A stretch of 64,000 bases of DNA from Polaromonas sp. AER18D-145 (GCF_002379095.1 NZ_NBZV01000018.1:1-64000), one strand, 5' to 3'; positions 24,438 to 33,868 are shown, numbered from the stretch's first letter. Numbers and translations: made by a program. Notes: generated by a model from the letters alone, not told the origin.

Positions 24438-25466
24438 CTATTGAGTAGGTGTTGATTGTTCCGCTGCCGGTGCGAGTCCAGCCTGCGCAAGGGAGGACGA
24501 GATCAAATCGGCGGCTAAGTGGGGCGCAGAACTGCGCGCGTGCCTCTTAGTCAGCGGCGAGGAGACCGACTGGCTCCCCTTCCGCCGCTCCGCCTTGGGG
24601 ATGGCAACGGGGGCGTAAAAATCTGAAATTTCATTGAAGTCGTCGAATGCCAGCGAGAGCTTGCTGTCGGCATCGCCGTTTTGGAGCTTCTCGTAAATAG
24701 CGTCTTGATCGGAAACGAGGCCGCATTCTTTTTCTTCGTCACGTTCTTTCTTCGCCTGTCGCATCACTTCGACTTCCGAGTTCCCATCCAAGGAGAGTTT
24801 GAAGACATCGAACGGCTCGAACGAGCTTGCCTCGTTGCTGGCCTGCCAGAGCGAGAGCTTGAGGGGCACATGCCGGAGGCCTCCAAAACGGCTTTCGATG
24901 AGCTCCAGCTGGGCACGGAGCGTCTTGTAGGCATTGAACGACGAGGTTCGAACCTCGAAGACGCTGAGCGCGTTCGCCTGCCCTTTGATCTGGACCGGCA
25001 TCTTGACTTGGCGTCTGCAAGAAACAACCCCGGACTGAGCAAACTCGCAATCCTCCGAGCCGGCGCATGGCGCGTCCACAGTTACAGGCTGATTACCCTC
25101 GATAAGTGAGGTGCGCCTTGCATTGCAGCCATCACCGACACAGACCGGCCGACCTTCCCCGTCGAACGCCTGATACTTCACAGTCAATGCGTTGGCTGTT
25201 TTGTTGAAAAACATCCGAATCGGCACCTCAACCAACTTCCCTGCGGCCTTGTTCGCAGCCTCGCGTTCAAGCAACATCTTGCCTGCGGGGTGACTGGCCA
25301 GGCGCATGCGCTCGCCGTCGATTTCACTAGGAAGGCGAGTATGGTGGCGCGCCAGTATTTCGATCTCGCCCGTGAACTTCGTTTCGGTGGAGGCGGGATC
25401 GCTGGTCGTAGCCACGCGAATGAACCCCTCGTTGAACGGGCCAATGCTTAGTGATTTCATGTCCAT
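24438..25466 (-). CDS. cysteine-containing plasmid protein, possibly RDF (gp3)-like
   Basis: This 342-residue protein has paired cysteines (CVGDGC, then CAGSEDC and VSC at about 115-150) that could bind metal. A conserved-looking core, VFEVRTSSFNAYKTLRAQLE, follows. The order of segments recalls phage recombination directionality factors of the phiC31 gp3 type and plasmid proteins annotated as metal-binding hydrolases. I cannot decide between these. It is the first gene of the operon ending with traB. Confidence 0.45.
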   Translation of the reverse strand: MDMKSLSIGPFNEGFIRVATTSDPASTETKFTGEIEILARHHTRLPSEIDGERMRLASHPAGKMLLEREAANKAAGKLVEVPIRMFFNKTANALTVKYQAFDGEGRPVCVGDGCNARRTSLIEGNQPVTVDAPCAGSEDCEFAQSGVVSCRRQVKMPVQIKGQANALSVFEVRTSSFNAYKTLRAQLELIESRFGGLRHVPLKLSLWQASNEASSFEPFDVFKLSLDGNSEVEVMRQAKKERDEEKECGLVSDQDAIYEKLQNGDADSKLSLAFDDFNEISDFYAPVAIPKAERRKGSQSVSSPLTKRHARSSAPHLAADLISSSLAQAGLAPAAEQSTPTQ

Positions 25467-25543
25467 TTGACTCTCCAGGAAAAGTGCGCCAAGAGCGCGC
25501 GTTGCGAATAGTTGGGACTATCTCAACATGAAAGGGGTCGTTG

Positions 25544-26557
25544 TCAAGCAACCGCTGAGGGTGTTTGCATGGCGAGGTACTGGTCTTTGCTCATGTCAGC
25601 TGGCGTTTCCATGTTTGGAGCAATTCCTGCCAGGCCAATGGTGATGTCGTTCAACCCCTGCATGCCAATCTGGTGCATCCGAACCGTGAACTGGGTAAGC
25701 CGAACAGCGGAGTCAGCCAAGTGGAGGGTGAACTTCACCACGTCCGACGCGGCGATGGATTGCGAGACGGTCCATCCGAGAACCGGGAACATTGCGTGGA
25801 GTTTCATCAGCCAAAGGACGATGCCATCCGTAATAGCGAACTGGACCCGTTCAGGGGCCAGGACTAACGGCTCGCCCTCAAAGTCTCGCGAGCCACCGTG
25901 CGGAGCGTAGGGAGCCATTGCCTCGGCCGGCGAGGCTGCTAAGTACAAAGATGAACGGACAACGTCCTTGAGACGCTTGTCCATCAATGAATTCAGTTCC
26001 GGTATCTCCGGCCACTCCCCTTGCTTTTGGCAGGCGATAAGGACGAACCCGAGGCGAGGGGCCCGTTCTGGCAGCTCAATGGTCGTTGCGGGGAACTCAG
26101 TCGCCTGCCTCGATGACTCCGGAACCAGCCTCTGGAGGTGTTGCCGAATCACGCGAGGGCGCCAGGTGGTTATCCAGTCCATCGGCAGGACTCCCTCGAA
26201 GATGACGATCCGGGTCTTTTTCCCGAACCAGTTGTTCAGGGCCGACTTGATAGTGTCCCGCGCCGATTTCCAGACGAGAGGTTCGTTGATGAGTTCGCAC
26301 TCCGAGGGAACGATAACGGGCATCATGAACAATTCGCAATACACATCGATGTTCCTGTGCCTGTAGTGCAGCCGGCTGATGCTGTTGACCAATTCCTCAT
26401 GCGCTTCCGCGTTGAGTTGCTGGGCATTCATGATTTTCCAGATCGCAGCCTCATCGGTGCACTTGATGGCAGTCTGGAGCGCAGCCCTCCACGTCTCAGG
26501 CAAAAGCTCAGGATTGAAGTCGATTTCAGCGGAGTTAGTCAATTTTTCTGGGGTCAT
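25544..26557 (-). CDS. hypothetical protein (337 aa)
   Basis: This 337-residue protein starts at ATG 26557 (MTPEKLTNSAEIDFNPELLP); a 25-codon upstream extension lacks a ribosome site. It is alpha/beta and soluble, and no family is recognised. Divergent from the exonuclease VIII-like gene, with about 190 bp between them that must hold both promoters. Confidence 0.65.
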   Translation of the reverse strand: MTPEKLTNSAEIDFNPELLPETWRAALQTAIKCTDEAAIWKIMNAQQLNAEAHEELVNSISRLHYRHRNIDVYCELFMMPVIVPSECELINEPLVWKSARDTIKSALNNWFGKKTRIVIFEGVLPMDWITTWRPRVIRQHLQRLVPESSRQATEFPATTIELPERAPRLGFVLIACQKQGEWPEIPELNSLMDKRLKDVVRSSLYLAASPAEAMAPYAPHGGSRDFEGEPLVLAPERVQFAITDGIVLWLMKLHAMFPVLGWTVSQSIAASDVVKFTLHLADSAVRLTQFTVRMHQIGMQGLNDITIGLAGIAPNMETPADMSKDQYLAMQTPSAVA

Positions 26558-26748
26558 TTTCTTGATTCTTAAAGTAGCGGCTGTCCTTACGTTAAAGCTA
26601 TCACGCGAAGCGGCACCGTCAACCCCGCTCAACGCACGAATTTTCCGCTTTGTTCCGATATTTGAGGCCTTTCACACCCATCGAGCGTCTTGACAGATGG
26701 TGCGTCCGTGGTTTCATAGATCAAGCCCATCAATGGAGCAACCAAGAC

Positions 26749-27693
26749 ATGAACAAAGTATTCGACCTCACTTCATCCGCGGCACTGTTTGGCACGACAG
26801 ACGAGCTGAGTCTCAACGTGACGGCAGGAGCTACCCCCTTCAGCCGCATGTACGCCGACATGACCTCTCATGCGTACCATGCGGACCGCGAGGTTCTGAG
26901 CTGCAGCATGCTCAAGCCACTTCTGATTTCGCCGGCGCATTTCCAGGCCAGCCTTCTGAATTTGCATTCATCAAGCAAAGCGAAAGATTTCGGAAGCCTC
27001 GTTCATGCGCTCGTGCTGGAGCCTCAACAGGTGGGCAACGAGATTGCTGTCTTTCCTGGACTGGCGGATGCTCGCAACAAGGATTACAAGGCCTTTGAGG
27101 CTGCGAATCCGGCACGTCTGGTAATTGACGAACCCACATTTCGCAAGGGCCTTCTCCTTGCTGAAAAAATCAAGTATCGCCGTGTTCGGGGTCGCTTCTT
27201 TGGTGATTTTCTCGCCGAGGGGCAGGCGGAGGTGAGCATCTATTTCCAGGAGCCGACGACCGGACTGATGCTCAAGGTTCGGTTCGATCTGTACCACCCG
27301 GAGATCAGCTTCGATTTGAAGACCACCCGGCACGCCACCAGCTCAGCGTTCTTGCGCGATGCGAACGACATGGGCTACGACTTCCAGGCGTTCATGTATA
27401 CCTTCGGGCGCTCCCTTTATGAGGGTTCAGCTAGCGCAAAGCCGTTCGAATTCATTGCTGCTGAAAGTGATGAGCCGCATTCGATCCATGTCATCACCGC
27501 CGGCGAGAGCTTCATGAACAATGGCGCCAAGAAGTTCCAGGAGATTCTGTCGGTCTATTCGAGTTGCATGGCAGCCGAGTACTGGCCTGACTCTGGAGGC
27601 GATCTGGTCGCGGAGATTGATCACTGGCAGGCGTTCTCACCAAAGAATGACTGGAAGGCTGCATTGGCCACGAATGCCGCTGTACCGACGTAA
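26749..27693 (+). CDS. exonuclease VIII (RecE)-like PD-(D/E)XK nuclease
   Basis: This 314-residue protein starts at ATG 26749 with GGAG 11 bases upstream. The nuclease core shows GSLVHALVLEP (His, about residue 83) and RFDLYHPEISFDLKTTRHA (Asp and Asp-Leu-Lys, about 180-200), as in the RecE/PDDEXK exonucleases that chew 5' ends for single-strand annealing. No RecT-like annealing partner is next to it. It is the only plus-strand gene between 8.1 and 37.6 kb, so it is separately regulated. Confidence 0.78.
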   Translation: MNKVFDLTSSAALFGTTDELSLNVTAGATPFSRMYADMTSHAYHADREVLSCSMLKPLLISPAHFQASLLNLHSSSKAKDFGSLVHALVLEPQQVGNEIAVFPGLADARNKDYKAFEAANPARLVIDEPTFRKGLLLAEKIKYRRVRGRFFGDFLAEGQAEVSIYFQEPTTGLMLKVRFDLYHPEISFDLKTTRHATSSAFLRDANDMGYDFQAFMYTFGRSLYEGSASAKPFEFIAAESDEPHSIHVITAGESFMNNGAKKFQEILSVYSSCMAAEYWPDSGGDLVAEIDHWQAFSPKNDWKAALATNAAVPT

Positions 27694-27710
27694 AGCAAGG
27701 TCAACCGGGT

Positions 27711-28472
27711 TCAAGGCGCGACATCCTTGAACACATCCAGATACTTTTGCCGGAAGTCCCGCTGCGCGTCCAGTTCGCCCGGGACTATCACCTTGGAGAT
27801 TCCGCTTGCGTCGATGGCTGTGATGCCTCGCAAGCCGACGCCAAAACTCTTGAAGCCCTGCCGGTCCCACCGATCGGAGCTGTCCAGGTTATCGTGATGG
27901 TGCCCGTGAACGGCCACTTTGACGCCCATGCTCTGCGCCAGGCTGTCCAGGAGCTCAAAGCCGTTGTTGTGATATCCAGGCGCTTCATGGGTGATGAGGA
28001 TGTCTGCCGGCATTCCTGACAAACGATCCAGCTCGTCCGGATAAATGGTGGACCAGTGCTTGCACGGCACGCTCCCCTGCCATGGCGTTGCCCGAACATG
28101 CTCTTTGCGGTTGCGGAAATTTGGCGGTGTCGGCAGGCTGGGATACCAGACGCTTTCGCGGAAGACCCCTCCCAACCCGGCGATCCGGATACCGTTGGGC
28201 AAGGTTACAACCCGCCCATCGACGTTCCTATCTGCCAGCTTGCCGCCCCAGAGGTTGTTCCAGTTAAGTTCGCTGTCCGTATCGTGATTGCCGTGGATGA
28301 ACCACAGCTTGTCATCAATCGACGCCATCGCTTCGTGCAGCGGCTGCCCGGACTCCATATCGCCAAGCAATATGACAGCTGACGCTCTCAAATCGCCGGC
28401 GGCCTGCAGGATGTGGTCGAACTTCCCGTGCGGGTCGCCGCAGAACAGCATGATGTCGGCTGATGTTGGCAT
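27711..28472 (-). CDS. calcineurin-like metallophosphoesterase
   Basis: This protein of about 253 residues carries the full metallophosphoesterase signature: CGDPHG, LLGDME, GNHD, THEAPG and HGHHHDN, which ligate two metals. Substrates in the family range from nucleotides to phosphoproteins. The start is uncertain (ATG 28472, ATG 28451 or TTG 28496). A TGGCTTCATGCC box lies about 75 bp upstream of the first of these. It is convergent with the nuclease gene. Confidence 0.8.
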   Translation of the reverse strand: MPTSADIMLFCGDPHGKFDHILQAAGDLRASAVILLGDMESGQPLHEAMASIDDKLWFIHGNHDTDSELNWNNLWGGKLADRNVDGRVVTLPNGIRIAGLGGVFRESVWYPSLPTPPNFRNRKEHVRATPWQGSVPCKHWSTIYPDELDRLSGMPADILITHEAPGYHNNGFELLDSLAQSMGVKVAVHGHHHDNLDSSDRWDRQGFKSFGVGLRGITAIDASGISKVIVPGELDAQRDFRQKYLDVFKDVAP

Positions 28473-28544
28473 AGTTGGGGTGGAACTCGCGATCAATTCT
28501 GAGTGAGGCTGGCCAGGTGGCGGCGTAACTCAGGGGCATCGGAA

Positions 28545-28556
28545 GGCATGAAGCCA
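28545..28556 (-). repeat. 12-mer TGGCTTCATGCC, copy 3
   Basis: This is the third copy of the 12-mer, between the rep stop and the phosphoesterase start, in the same orientation relative to the downstream gene as the other two copies. Confidence 0.45.
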
Positions 28557-28593
28557 TCATCGCAGTCCAGCCGTGGAAGGCGGGGGAAACCTT

Positions 28594-29889
28594 CTAAATC
28601 TTGCTTAGAAGGGTCTGCGCATACTCAAGCAGGTCTTCCGCATTTGGCTCGCCCCACAAATCCTTCATTAGCCATTGAAAAAATGCGGCCTCAGAGGGCT
28701 TTGTTGCTTTGGTTTTTAGGCGGAGTGCCGGAGTAATTTGTTGCTCGTTGTACTTGGCGATGAGGTCCTGTTGATCATCCGCGTCGAGCACCTTGAAGTA
28801 GGCTTCGGCCTTCGCAATTTGGTTGGTGCGATAGAGAGCACTCAAGTTCGGCTTTCCTGAGGACGGTGGTGGTTCCGCGCCCTTCGGCTCTACATCCTCC
28901 ACAGCTTCGCCGTTTATCGCCCATTTCCGCTGCAGCGCCATTCTGAAATACGCGGGGGGGTTTTCAAGCTTTTCCGACTTTTTACTGGTCTTCCGCTCGT
29001 TGGTATATGCGAGCGTTGCCTGGATCACTTTGGGCGAATAGTCCTTCAATAGTCGCTTTGCCTCTGAGGACAGGACGCCAAGTTTCACCATCTGTGCGAC
29101 CAGGGATGTCTCATTCTCATCGAGACCCGCAGCGTCTGCGTACTGGCGTCCCTTTGCTACCTTGAAGAAGACACCTTCGACAGACTTTCCTGCCTTTGTC
29201 TCCCTGAGGACGATATTGATAGCTCCCTCGGCGTTGATCTCGGCTATTGAGGGATTCAGGATCTTTGCCTTGAACACCTTGTATTGCTCGTAGGTTTTGC
29301 GAGTAGCCGATTCGCCCAAGACGATGTCGCGAAACTTCTGCCACGGCACCGTCGTAGTTGTTCCAACTTTTTCAAATCGGACGCAGTGTTCATAGATACC
29401 GATAGACGCCAGGCGCCTGTACTTTCGAACCACCGTTTCGTCAATCAACGCATAGACATCTGGATTACGAACGTACGGCTTCAGTGGTTCACTCAAGCGA
29501 AAGCGGATGGTATCAGCGGTGATCTCCACGTCGGGGTACAGCACTGAGGAGATCCACTTTGCCCTTTTCGCTTCTGGAGCTACTACGTCCCAGGCAAAAA
29601 CAATTCGCTGCAGGGCTCGCGCAGCGTCCTTGAGGTATTTACGATTCTTTGAATTGAAGCCGATGTCATCGCTCATCTCATCGATGCGAATGGACCAGTA
29701 TCCATCGGCATCGGGTTCAGTCGAGTTTGCCTTTTTGAGCCAGTTGTTCGACATCTTTCGCTGCACAGCGGTAAGGTCGCCGAGCGGCATACTGTGAACG
29801 ATCTGAACCGCTTTCCGAAAAGGATCCGGGGATTCCTTTTTCATGAACAGACTGATCTGGTGCTCTGGAGGTGGTGGAGATGTTCCCAT
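28594..29889 (-). CDS. repA: plasmid replication initiator, Rep_3 superfamily
   Basis: This 431-residue protein has the tandem winged-helix layout of Rep_3 initiators: WH1 at about 20-150 (KAVQIVHSMPLGDLTAVQRK) and WH2 at about 160-260 (YALIDETVVRKYRRLASIGI). A C-terminal extension of about 170 residues follows. Such proteins bind iterons as monomers and repress their own gene as dimers. The gene reads away from the iteron array, and an inverted pair of half-iterons lies 30 bp upstream. ATG 29889 is chosen; ATG at 29844 is possible. Confidence 0.85.
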   Translation of the reverse strand: MGTSPPPPEHQISLFMKKESPDPFRKAVQIVHSMPLGDLTAVQRKMSNNWLKKANSTEPDADGYWSIRIDEMSDDIGFNSKNRKYLKDAARALQRIVFAWDVVAPEAKRAKWISSVLYPDVEITADTIRFRLSEPLKPYVRNPDVYALIDETVVRKYRRLASIGIYEHCVRFEKVGTTTTVPWQKFRDIVLGESATRKTYEQYKVFKAKILNPSIAEINAEGAINIVLRETKAGKSVEGVFFKVAKGRQYADAAGLDENETSLVAQMVKLGVLSSEAKRLLKDYSPKVIQATLAYTNERKTSKKSEKLENPPAYFRMALQRKWAINGEAVEDVEPKGAEPPPSSGKPNLSALYRTNQIAKAEAYFKVLDADDQQDLIAKYNEQQITPALRLKTKATKPSEAAFFQWLMKDLWGEPNAEDLLEYAQTLLSKI

Positions 29890-29920
29890 GCCGGGGCCTG
29901 GCGGAATGTAGATTTCTGAT

Positions 29921-29934
29921 GGTACCTATGTACC
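29921..29934. promoter_or_regulatory. inverted half-iterons, rep operator
   Basis: GGTAC-CTAT-GTACC is an inverted pair of the GGTACC half of the iteron, placed in the rep leader/promoter. It is the arrangement through which Rep_3 dimers repress their own gene. Confidence 0.6.
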
Positions 29935-30000
29935 GCGATTGAGGCAATTCTTTTCTTGGATTGTTTCTTTGGACGACCTTGTTTGGATGTCACCACCCGT

Positions 30001-30043
30001 TGTGTATTTATTTAACTAACACTTTAAGAATTTAATACATTTA
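30001..30043. other. AT-rich candidate DNA-unwinding element
   Basis: A run of about 43 bp of mostly A/T (TATTTATTTAAC ... TTTAATACATTTA) lies between rep and the first iteron. It is the only such AT-rich block nearby, and is where strand opening at oriV would be expected. Confidence 0.5.
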
Positions 30044-30085
30044 GGGATCTGAAACCCAGCAGCCATGCGGGTTCCAGCGGGGTAT

Positions 30086-30836
30086 GGTATCTCTCTATGG
30101 GGCGGAAGGTCCCCTTTTGTGGGGGAATAAGTAGCCATTTATGGGTGACTGGAACCCTTCTATGGGTCTTCAGGTATGTGGATATGGGGTCAAAGGTACC
30201 CATCAATGGGGAATTTCAAAGGTACCGGTTTATGGGGCGTTTTGAAGGTACCTGAATATGGGGCGCTTCATAGGTACTCGTTTATGAGGCTTGCCCAGGC
30301 CTCGATCTAATCCCGTGTCCCAAGGTTGAGTTGAAGAGGCAGGCTTCGTTCTGTGCAGGTCCATCTTAGGTATCCGTTTATGGGGAGCGCAAAAGGTACC
30401 CGTTTGTGGGGCACGGCCTGGGTACCCATCTATGGGGCGGCGGACCGACCCCTGACGGCTCGGCGGCGGACCTCATTATGTCGGCGTCAGACTCAGGGAC
30501 GTACTTTTAGGTACCTGTTTATGGGTCAGCATGAAGGTACCCGTTTGTGGGGAATTACCTTCTGCATGGGTCCCTATCCGCGGTGCCCGTCTGAACCTGC
30601 TCCCCAAGTATCTGGCGACAGTTAGGCTTGGATTTCCTAAGGTACCCTTCCATGGGGGATTGCTTAAAGTACCGGTTTATGGGGAAACATCAGGTACCCG
30701 TCTATGGGGTGAAAGATACCAAAAGGTGGGCTCGCGGCCCGAAAACCAGCTTTAAGGGCGTCTAAGGTACCCGTTTATGGGGCGAATTCGGATCATTCTC
30801 AGGTTTTAGGTCACCGAAGCCCCATATCCGGGTACC
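30086..30836 (+). repeat. oriV: oriV iteron array
   Basis: Nineteen or so 17-bp repeats match GGTACCCGTTTATGGGG: starts at 30086, 30108, 30151, 30173, 30195, 30221, 30247, 30273, 30369, 30395, 30421, 30510, 30536, 30641, 30668, 30693 and 30766, a weaker one at 30131, and one inverted at 30820-30836. The first group is spaced about 22 bp, later ones about 26 bp. These are the expected binding sites of the adjacent Rep_3 protein. Confidence 0.88.
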
Positions 30837-30966
30837 TTTAGCACATGCGAGGCATTTTTCTAACTGTCTAACGAGCCAAATGGGGGCATGATGCTTCGCT
30901 TTTTGGGCCTTTGTTGGTGAGTGGACGCCCACACCGATAGTTGGTTTCCCGGGTACCTTTGCGCGC

Positions 30967-31977
30967 TTAGATGCTCAGTTGGCCAGCGAGCATCTGCTCG
31001 ATAAGTGCCTTGAGCTCTTCCACTTTGGGCTCTGGTAGCCCTTTGAACACCAGCTCCACTTGGCCGCGCGATGGGACAACCTTCAAGGACCCCTTGCTCT
31101 CCCCATACTTGACGGGATGGGCTTCACCTCGAAGTCGTGATTTCGGACCGCTGAGCTTCGAAGCGATAAGGGTGCTCACCTGGTGCCGGCTCAAGTCAAG
31201 CTTTGCCGTCTCTTCAATGACGTCCTCGGCCATGTACTCAGCCTTCTCGGGCGCTTCTTTGAATTGGTCGGCCGCGAAGACATTGCTGATCTCATACGCG
31301 ATTGTGAGAGCGCGAGTTTGGGGATGGTCACTCATCATCCGAAGCAACCTCTCGGGGATGCGATTCAGCCCCATCGTCTTCGAAACCGTGGCCTTAGATA
31401 TACCGAGGCTCTGGGCAAGCGCGTCCTGATCCGCATAGACGCCTTTGGCCAGCAAGTCCTTCCACCGAACGGCATCGTCCAGCGCAGTTTGCGCGCTGCG
31501 CTCAAGGTTGATACGCCGCGACATTTCATACTCAGCGGCGTCATCAACGGGCGTGGGAACGATTTCAACTTCCAGGGTGCCCAGACCCCCGATGGTGGCT
31601 CCCTGGAAGCGTTTCACGCCATCGATCAAGAACACTCGGCCAGACCTCACGTATCCAAGCCCGGCCAGGTGCTGTCCGTTTGTTCGCAGCGACTTAGACA
31701 TGTCGTCAAGCTCTTCTGTGCTGTAGAAGATCCGAGCTTGATTTGGGCTTCGCGCAAGGAGAAACAACGGAACCGGGTATTTGCTGCCAACCGCGTACAA
31801 AGTCGAAATGTCGGTGTCCGCGGTTGGCAAACTGTGAGCTGCGGGCGCCACTGGCGGCGCAGGAATCGGGGTGGGAGGCCGCACGTCGCTCAGCGCCAAG
31901 CTCATTGCCGCTTGGTCCGTGTTGCGGTGGATATGGCCGAGAACTGGCTTGCGTTTTGACTTGGAGTTAGGCGCCAT
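30967..31977 (-). CDS. parB: plasmid partition protein ParB
   Basis: This 336-residue protein starts at ATG 31977 (MAPNSKSKRKPVLGHIHRNT), overlapping parA. The ParB/Srx domain is at about 70-180 (VFLIDGVKRFQGATIGG in place of the usual GERRxR box) and an HTH at about 200-225 (DQDALAQSLGISKATVSKTM). A dimerisation tail follows. It would bind the 33.1-33.9 kb palindromes and work with ParA to segregate the plasmid. The altered nucleotide-binding box deserves attention. Confidence 0.85.
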   Translation of the reverse strand: MAPNSKSKRKPVLGHIHRNTDQAAMSLALSDVRPPTPIPAPPVAPAAHSLPTADTDISTLYAVGSKYPVPLFLLARSPNQARIFYSTEELDDMSKSLRTNGQHLAGLGYVRSGRVFLIDGVKRFQGATIGGLGTLEVEIVPTPVDDAAEYEMSRRINLERSAQTALDDAVRWKDLLAKGVYADQDALAQSLGISKATVSKTMGLNRIPERLLRMMSDHPQTRALTIAYEISNVFAADQFKEAPEKAEYMAEDVIEETAKLDLSRHQVSTLIASKLSGPKSRLRGEAHPVKYGESKGSLKVVPSRGQVELVFKGLPEPKVEELKALIEQMLAGQLSI

Positions 31978-32659
31978 TTTTCTTGCTCCCCTTGTTGAAC
32001 TTGTTGAATGCTTTAAAAGCTTCATCGACCATCTGGGTGAATTCCGCTTCTGCCTTCTCGCGCTCGCGTGGTGGCATTTCAAAGATGGTTCGCCCCATGC
32101 GGTGCGCGTCACGCCAGATCTTCCGGTCGCGGACTAAGGCCTCGAGAATAGGCACGCCTGGGAGGGCCTCCTTAAGCGCTTCGTAGGCATCCGCGCCTTC
32201 AGTGGTATTCCAGGCACCGGGAACTGCGTTGATCGAGACAACCAGTGGGATCTTCCCGTTCTTGTGCTTCGAGTCCGCCTTGGCAAAGGCATCAGCCAAT
32301 TCAAGGGTGGACTCAAGATCGCCCTGCCCCACCCGAGTCGGAGCAATCCACAAGTCGACAATTCGGGTGAGTTCGCTCAGCCGGGCGTAGTCGCGGGCGC
32401 CGACGTCAACGACAACGACATCGTACTTCTCGGAGAGCATGCGGATGTGCTCGGTTGGGTCAACAGCTTTGTCGACGATGGTGAAGTTGTGCTGCAACTT
32501 GAAATGCGAACGCAACTCCCCCCATTTGCTGGAAGTCTTCTGGGTGTCTGTATCGACCAGGATGACACTGTATCCTTGCTGCGCAAGATAGGCGGAGAGA
32601 TTCACCGCATAGGTGCTCTTTCCGACCCCTCCTTTTTCGGCTCCAATTTGAACGATCAC
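31967..32659 (-). CDS. parA: plasmid partition ATPase ParA
   Basis: This 230-residue ParA/MinD-type ATPase has a deviant Walker A, EKGGVGKSTYAVNL (about residues 8-21), the A' motif ILVDTDTQKTSS and a Walker B, VVVVDVGARD. It lacks an N-terminal HTH, so it is a short type Ib-like ParA. It overlaps parB by 11 bases. ParA polymerises or forms gradients on DNA to move ParB-bound plasmids. Confidence 0.9.
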   Translation of the reverse strand: MIVQIGAEKGGVGKSTYAVNLSAYLAQQGYSVILVDTDTQKTSSKWGELRSHFKLQHNFTIVDKAVDPTEHIRMLSEKYDVVVVDVGARDYARLSELTRIVDLWIAPTRVGQGDLESTLELADAFAKADSKHKNGKIPLVVSINAVPGAWNTTEGADAYEALKEALPGVPILEALVRDRKIWRDAHRMGRTIFEMPPREREKAEAEFTQMVDEAFKAFNKFNKGSKKNGA

Positions 32660-32712
32660 GGGACTCTCCTATAGGGTTTTAAGGTTGGCGAAATCGCCAG
32701 TTTTGGCAAGCA

Positions 32713-32965
32713 TCAGTCGAAGACGTAGCCGACTTCCTCACACTTGGCTTTGCCGATGGTTTCCAGGCACACCGCCTTGTTCTTTGCATCGTGTTCCTTC
32801 TTTCGATCTTTGAGGCGTTGTTGAGTGACGCTCTAGTCCTCTGCTGCTGCTTTGGCCGGCGGCGGTTTTTGGCGCGGATTATTCGGAGCATCCGGCAAGT
32901 GCTCCTAAAACGATAGCTGCACCGAGGACGTGCCCCAGCAGCGAACTTTGAAAGTTTTTATTCAG
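32713..32965 (-). pseudogene. decayed small lipoprotein gene upstream of parA
   Basis: One frame gives a signal peptide with a lipobox (VLGAAIVLGALAGC) that stops two codons later. A +1 frame continues with a Pro/Ala/Lys-rich spacer (PRQKPPPAKAAAED), an in-frame TAG, then KNKAVCLETIGKAKCEEVGY to a stop at 32713. The start codon position reads CTG. Frameshift plus nonsense changes point to a dead lipoprotein gene of about 80 residues. Confidence 0.4.
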
Positions 32966-33093
32966 ATAACAGCCCACAATCGGCTTCTCATTTGGTCTGA
33001 AGCTAATTTAACAGCAAAGATAACTCTGTCAAGGGGTAATACTGGCCAAAAGCGAGTTGATGGTGTGAAATTGTTCGCGCGTGTAGCGAGAAC

Positions 33094-33868
33094 CAGTTTC
33101 CCCGGTGAAACTGAACTACTGTTGCACGGCGTGCCATGCCGATTTTCCGGTTGTCCAATGCGCGTCTATCGGAATTCGCCTGTCTTTTGCTGCAAGGGGC
33201 ATACGTGTTATCGCTTATCGAGCTCCGTGTTGACCAATGGTGTTGTCTTGCCTCTTGCCCTCGCCATTAGCTATTGTCGATTGATATTAACCATCGTCGC
33301 TTAACTAGCCTATGCGGGGATGCTGCGTCACTTCCAGACCATTTGAATGTGTCGAGTGAATTGCACGCCAGGGGCGGGGCGGGCGAGCGTAGCAACCTAT
33401 CAGCCTTAGAAAGCTCTAGTGAAACGGCGCCGCAGCTATTCCCCTGATCGGGAGGACGATCTCTGGCTTGCGCAGACAGTTTCCCCGGGGAAACTGCAGA
33501 GACGCTCAGTGATATTCAGTTGGATTCCGCCAGGGCAGCGCCAATTAAATGTTGAGGTAATTTCGTTCGACGGGTTTTTAGGAGGATGTGTGGCCACGAG
33601 GCCGCTCAGTTTTCCCGAGGAAACTGAGCGGCCTTCACCCCTCGTGCTGCGAATCGCTTGGCGCTAAGGAGTCCGCAGCAATAGCTTTCACGGCTGGGAT
33701 GCTGGACAAAGCGTCGCGGTCGAGTTCCAGTTTCCCCGGGGAAACTGTGCCGCTGTACCCTATCGCCGGTGATGGATTGGTGCCGGAAAGAAGATTCGCA
33801 TTCGCTCTTTTGTAGTCGGTACTGAAAAAACGTCGCGAAAATGGCCTCCAGTTTCCCCGGGGAAACTG
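33094..33868. repeat. parS: candidate parS centromere: five 20-bp palindromes
   Basis: CAGTTTCCCCGGGGAAACTG or a near copy occurs at 33094-33113, 33477-33496, 33607-33626, 33727-33746 and 33849-33868. The last four are spaced 120-130 bp apart. Three are perfect palindromes. They lie upstream of parAB and contain no gene. Regular palindromes beside parAB are the expected ParB-binding sites. The rest of 32966-33907 shows no coding sequence. Confidence 0.75.

Noticed and set aside
30086-30836. CRISPR array
   Set aside because: The repeats are 17 bp with 5-9 bp or irregular gaps and no unique spacers of uniform size; they are iterons beside a rep gene.
33094-33868. Rho-independent terminators at the CAGTTTCCCC palindromes
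   Set aside because: The arms meet with no loop and no T-run follows, which suits protein binding rather than termination.
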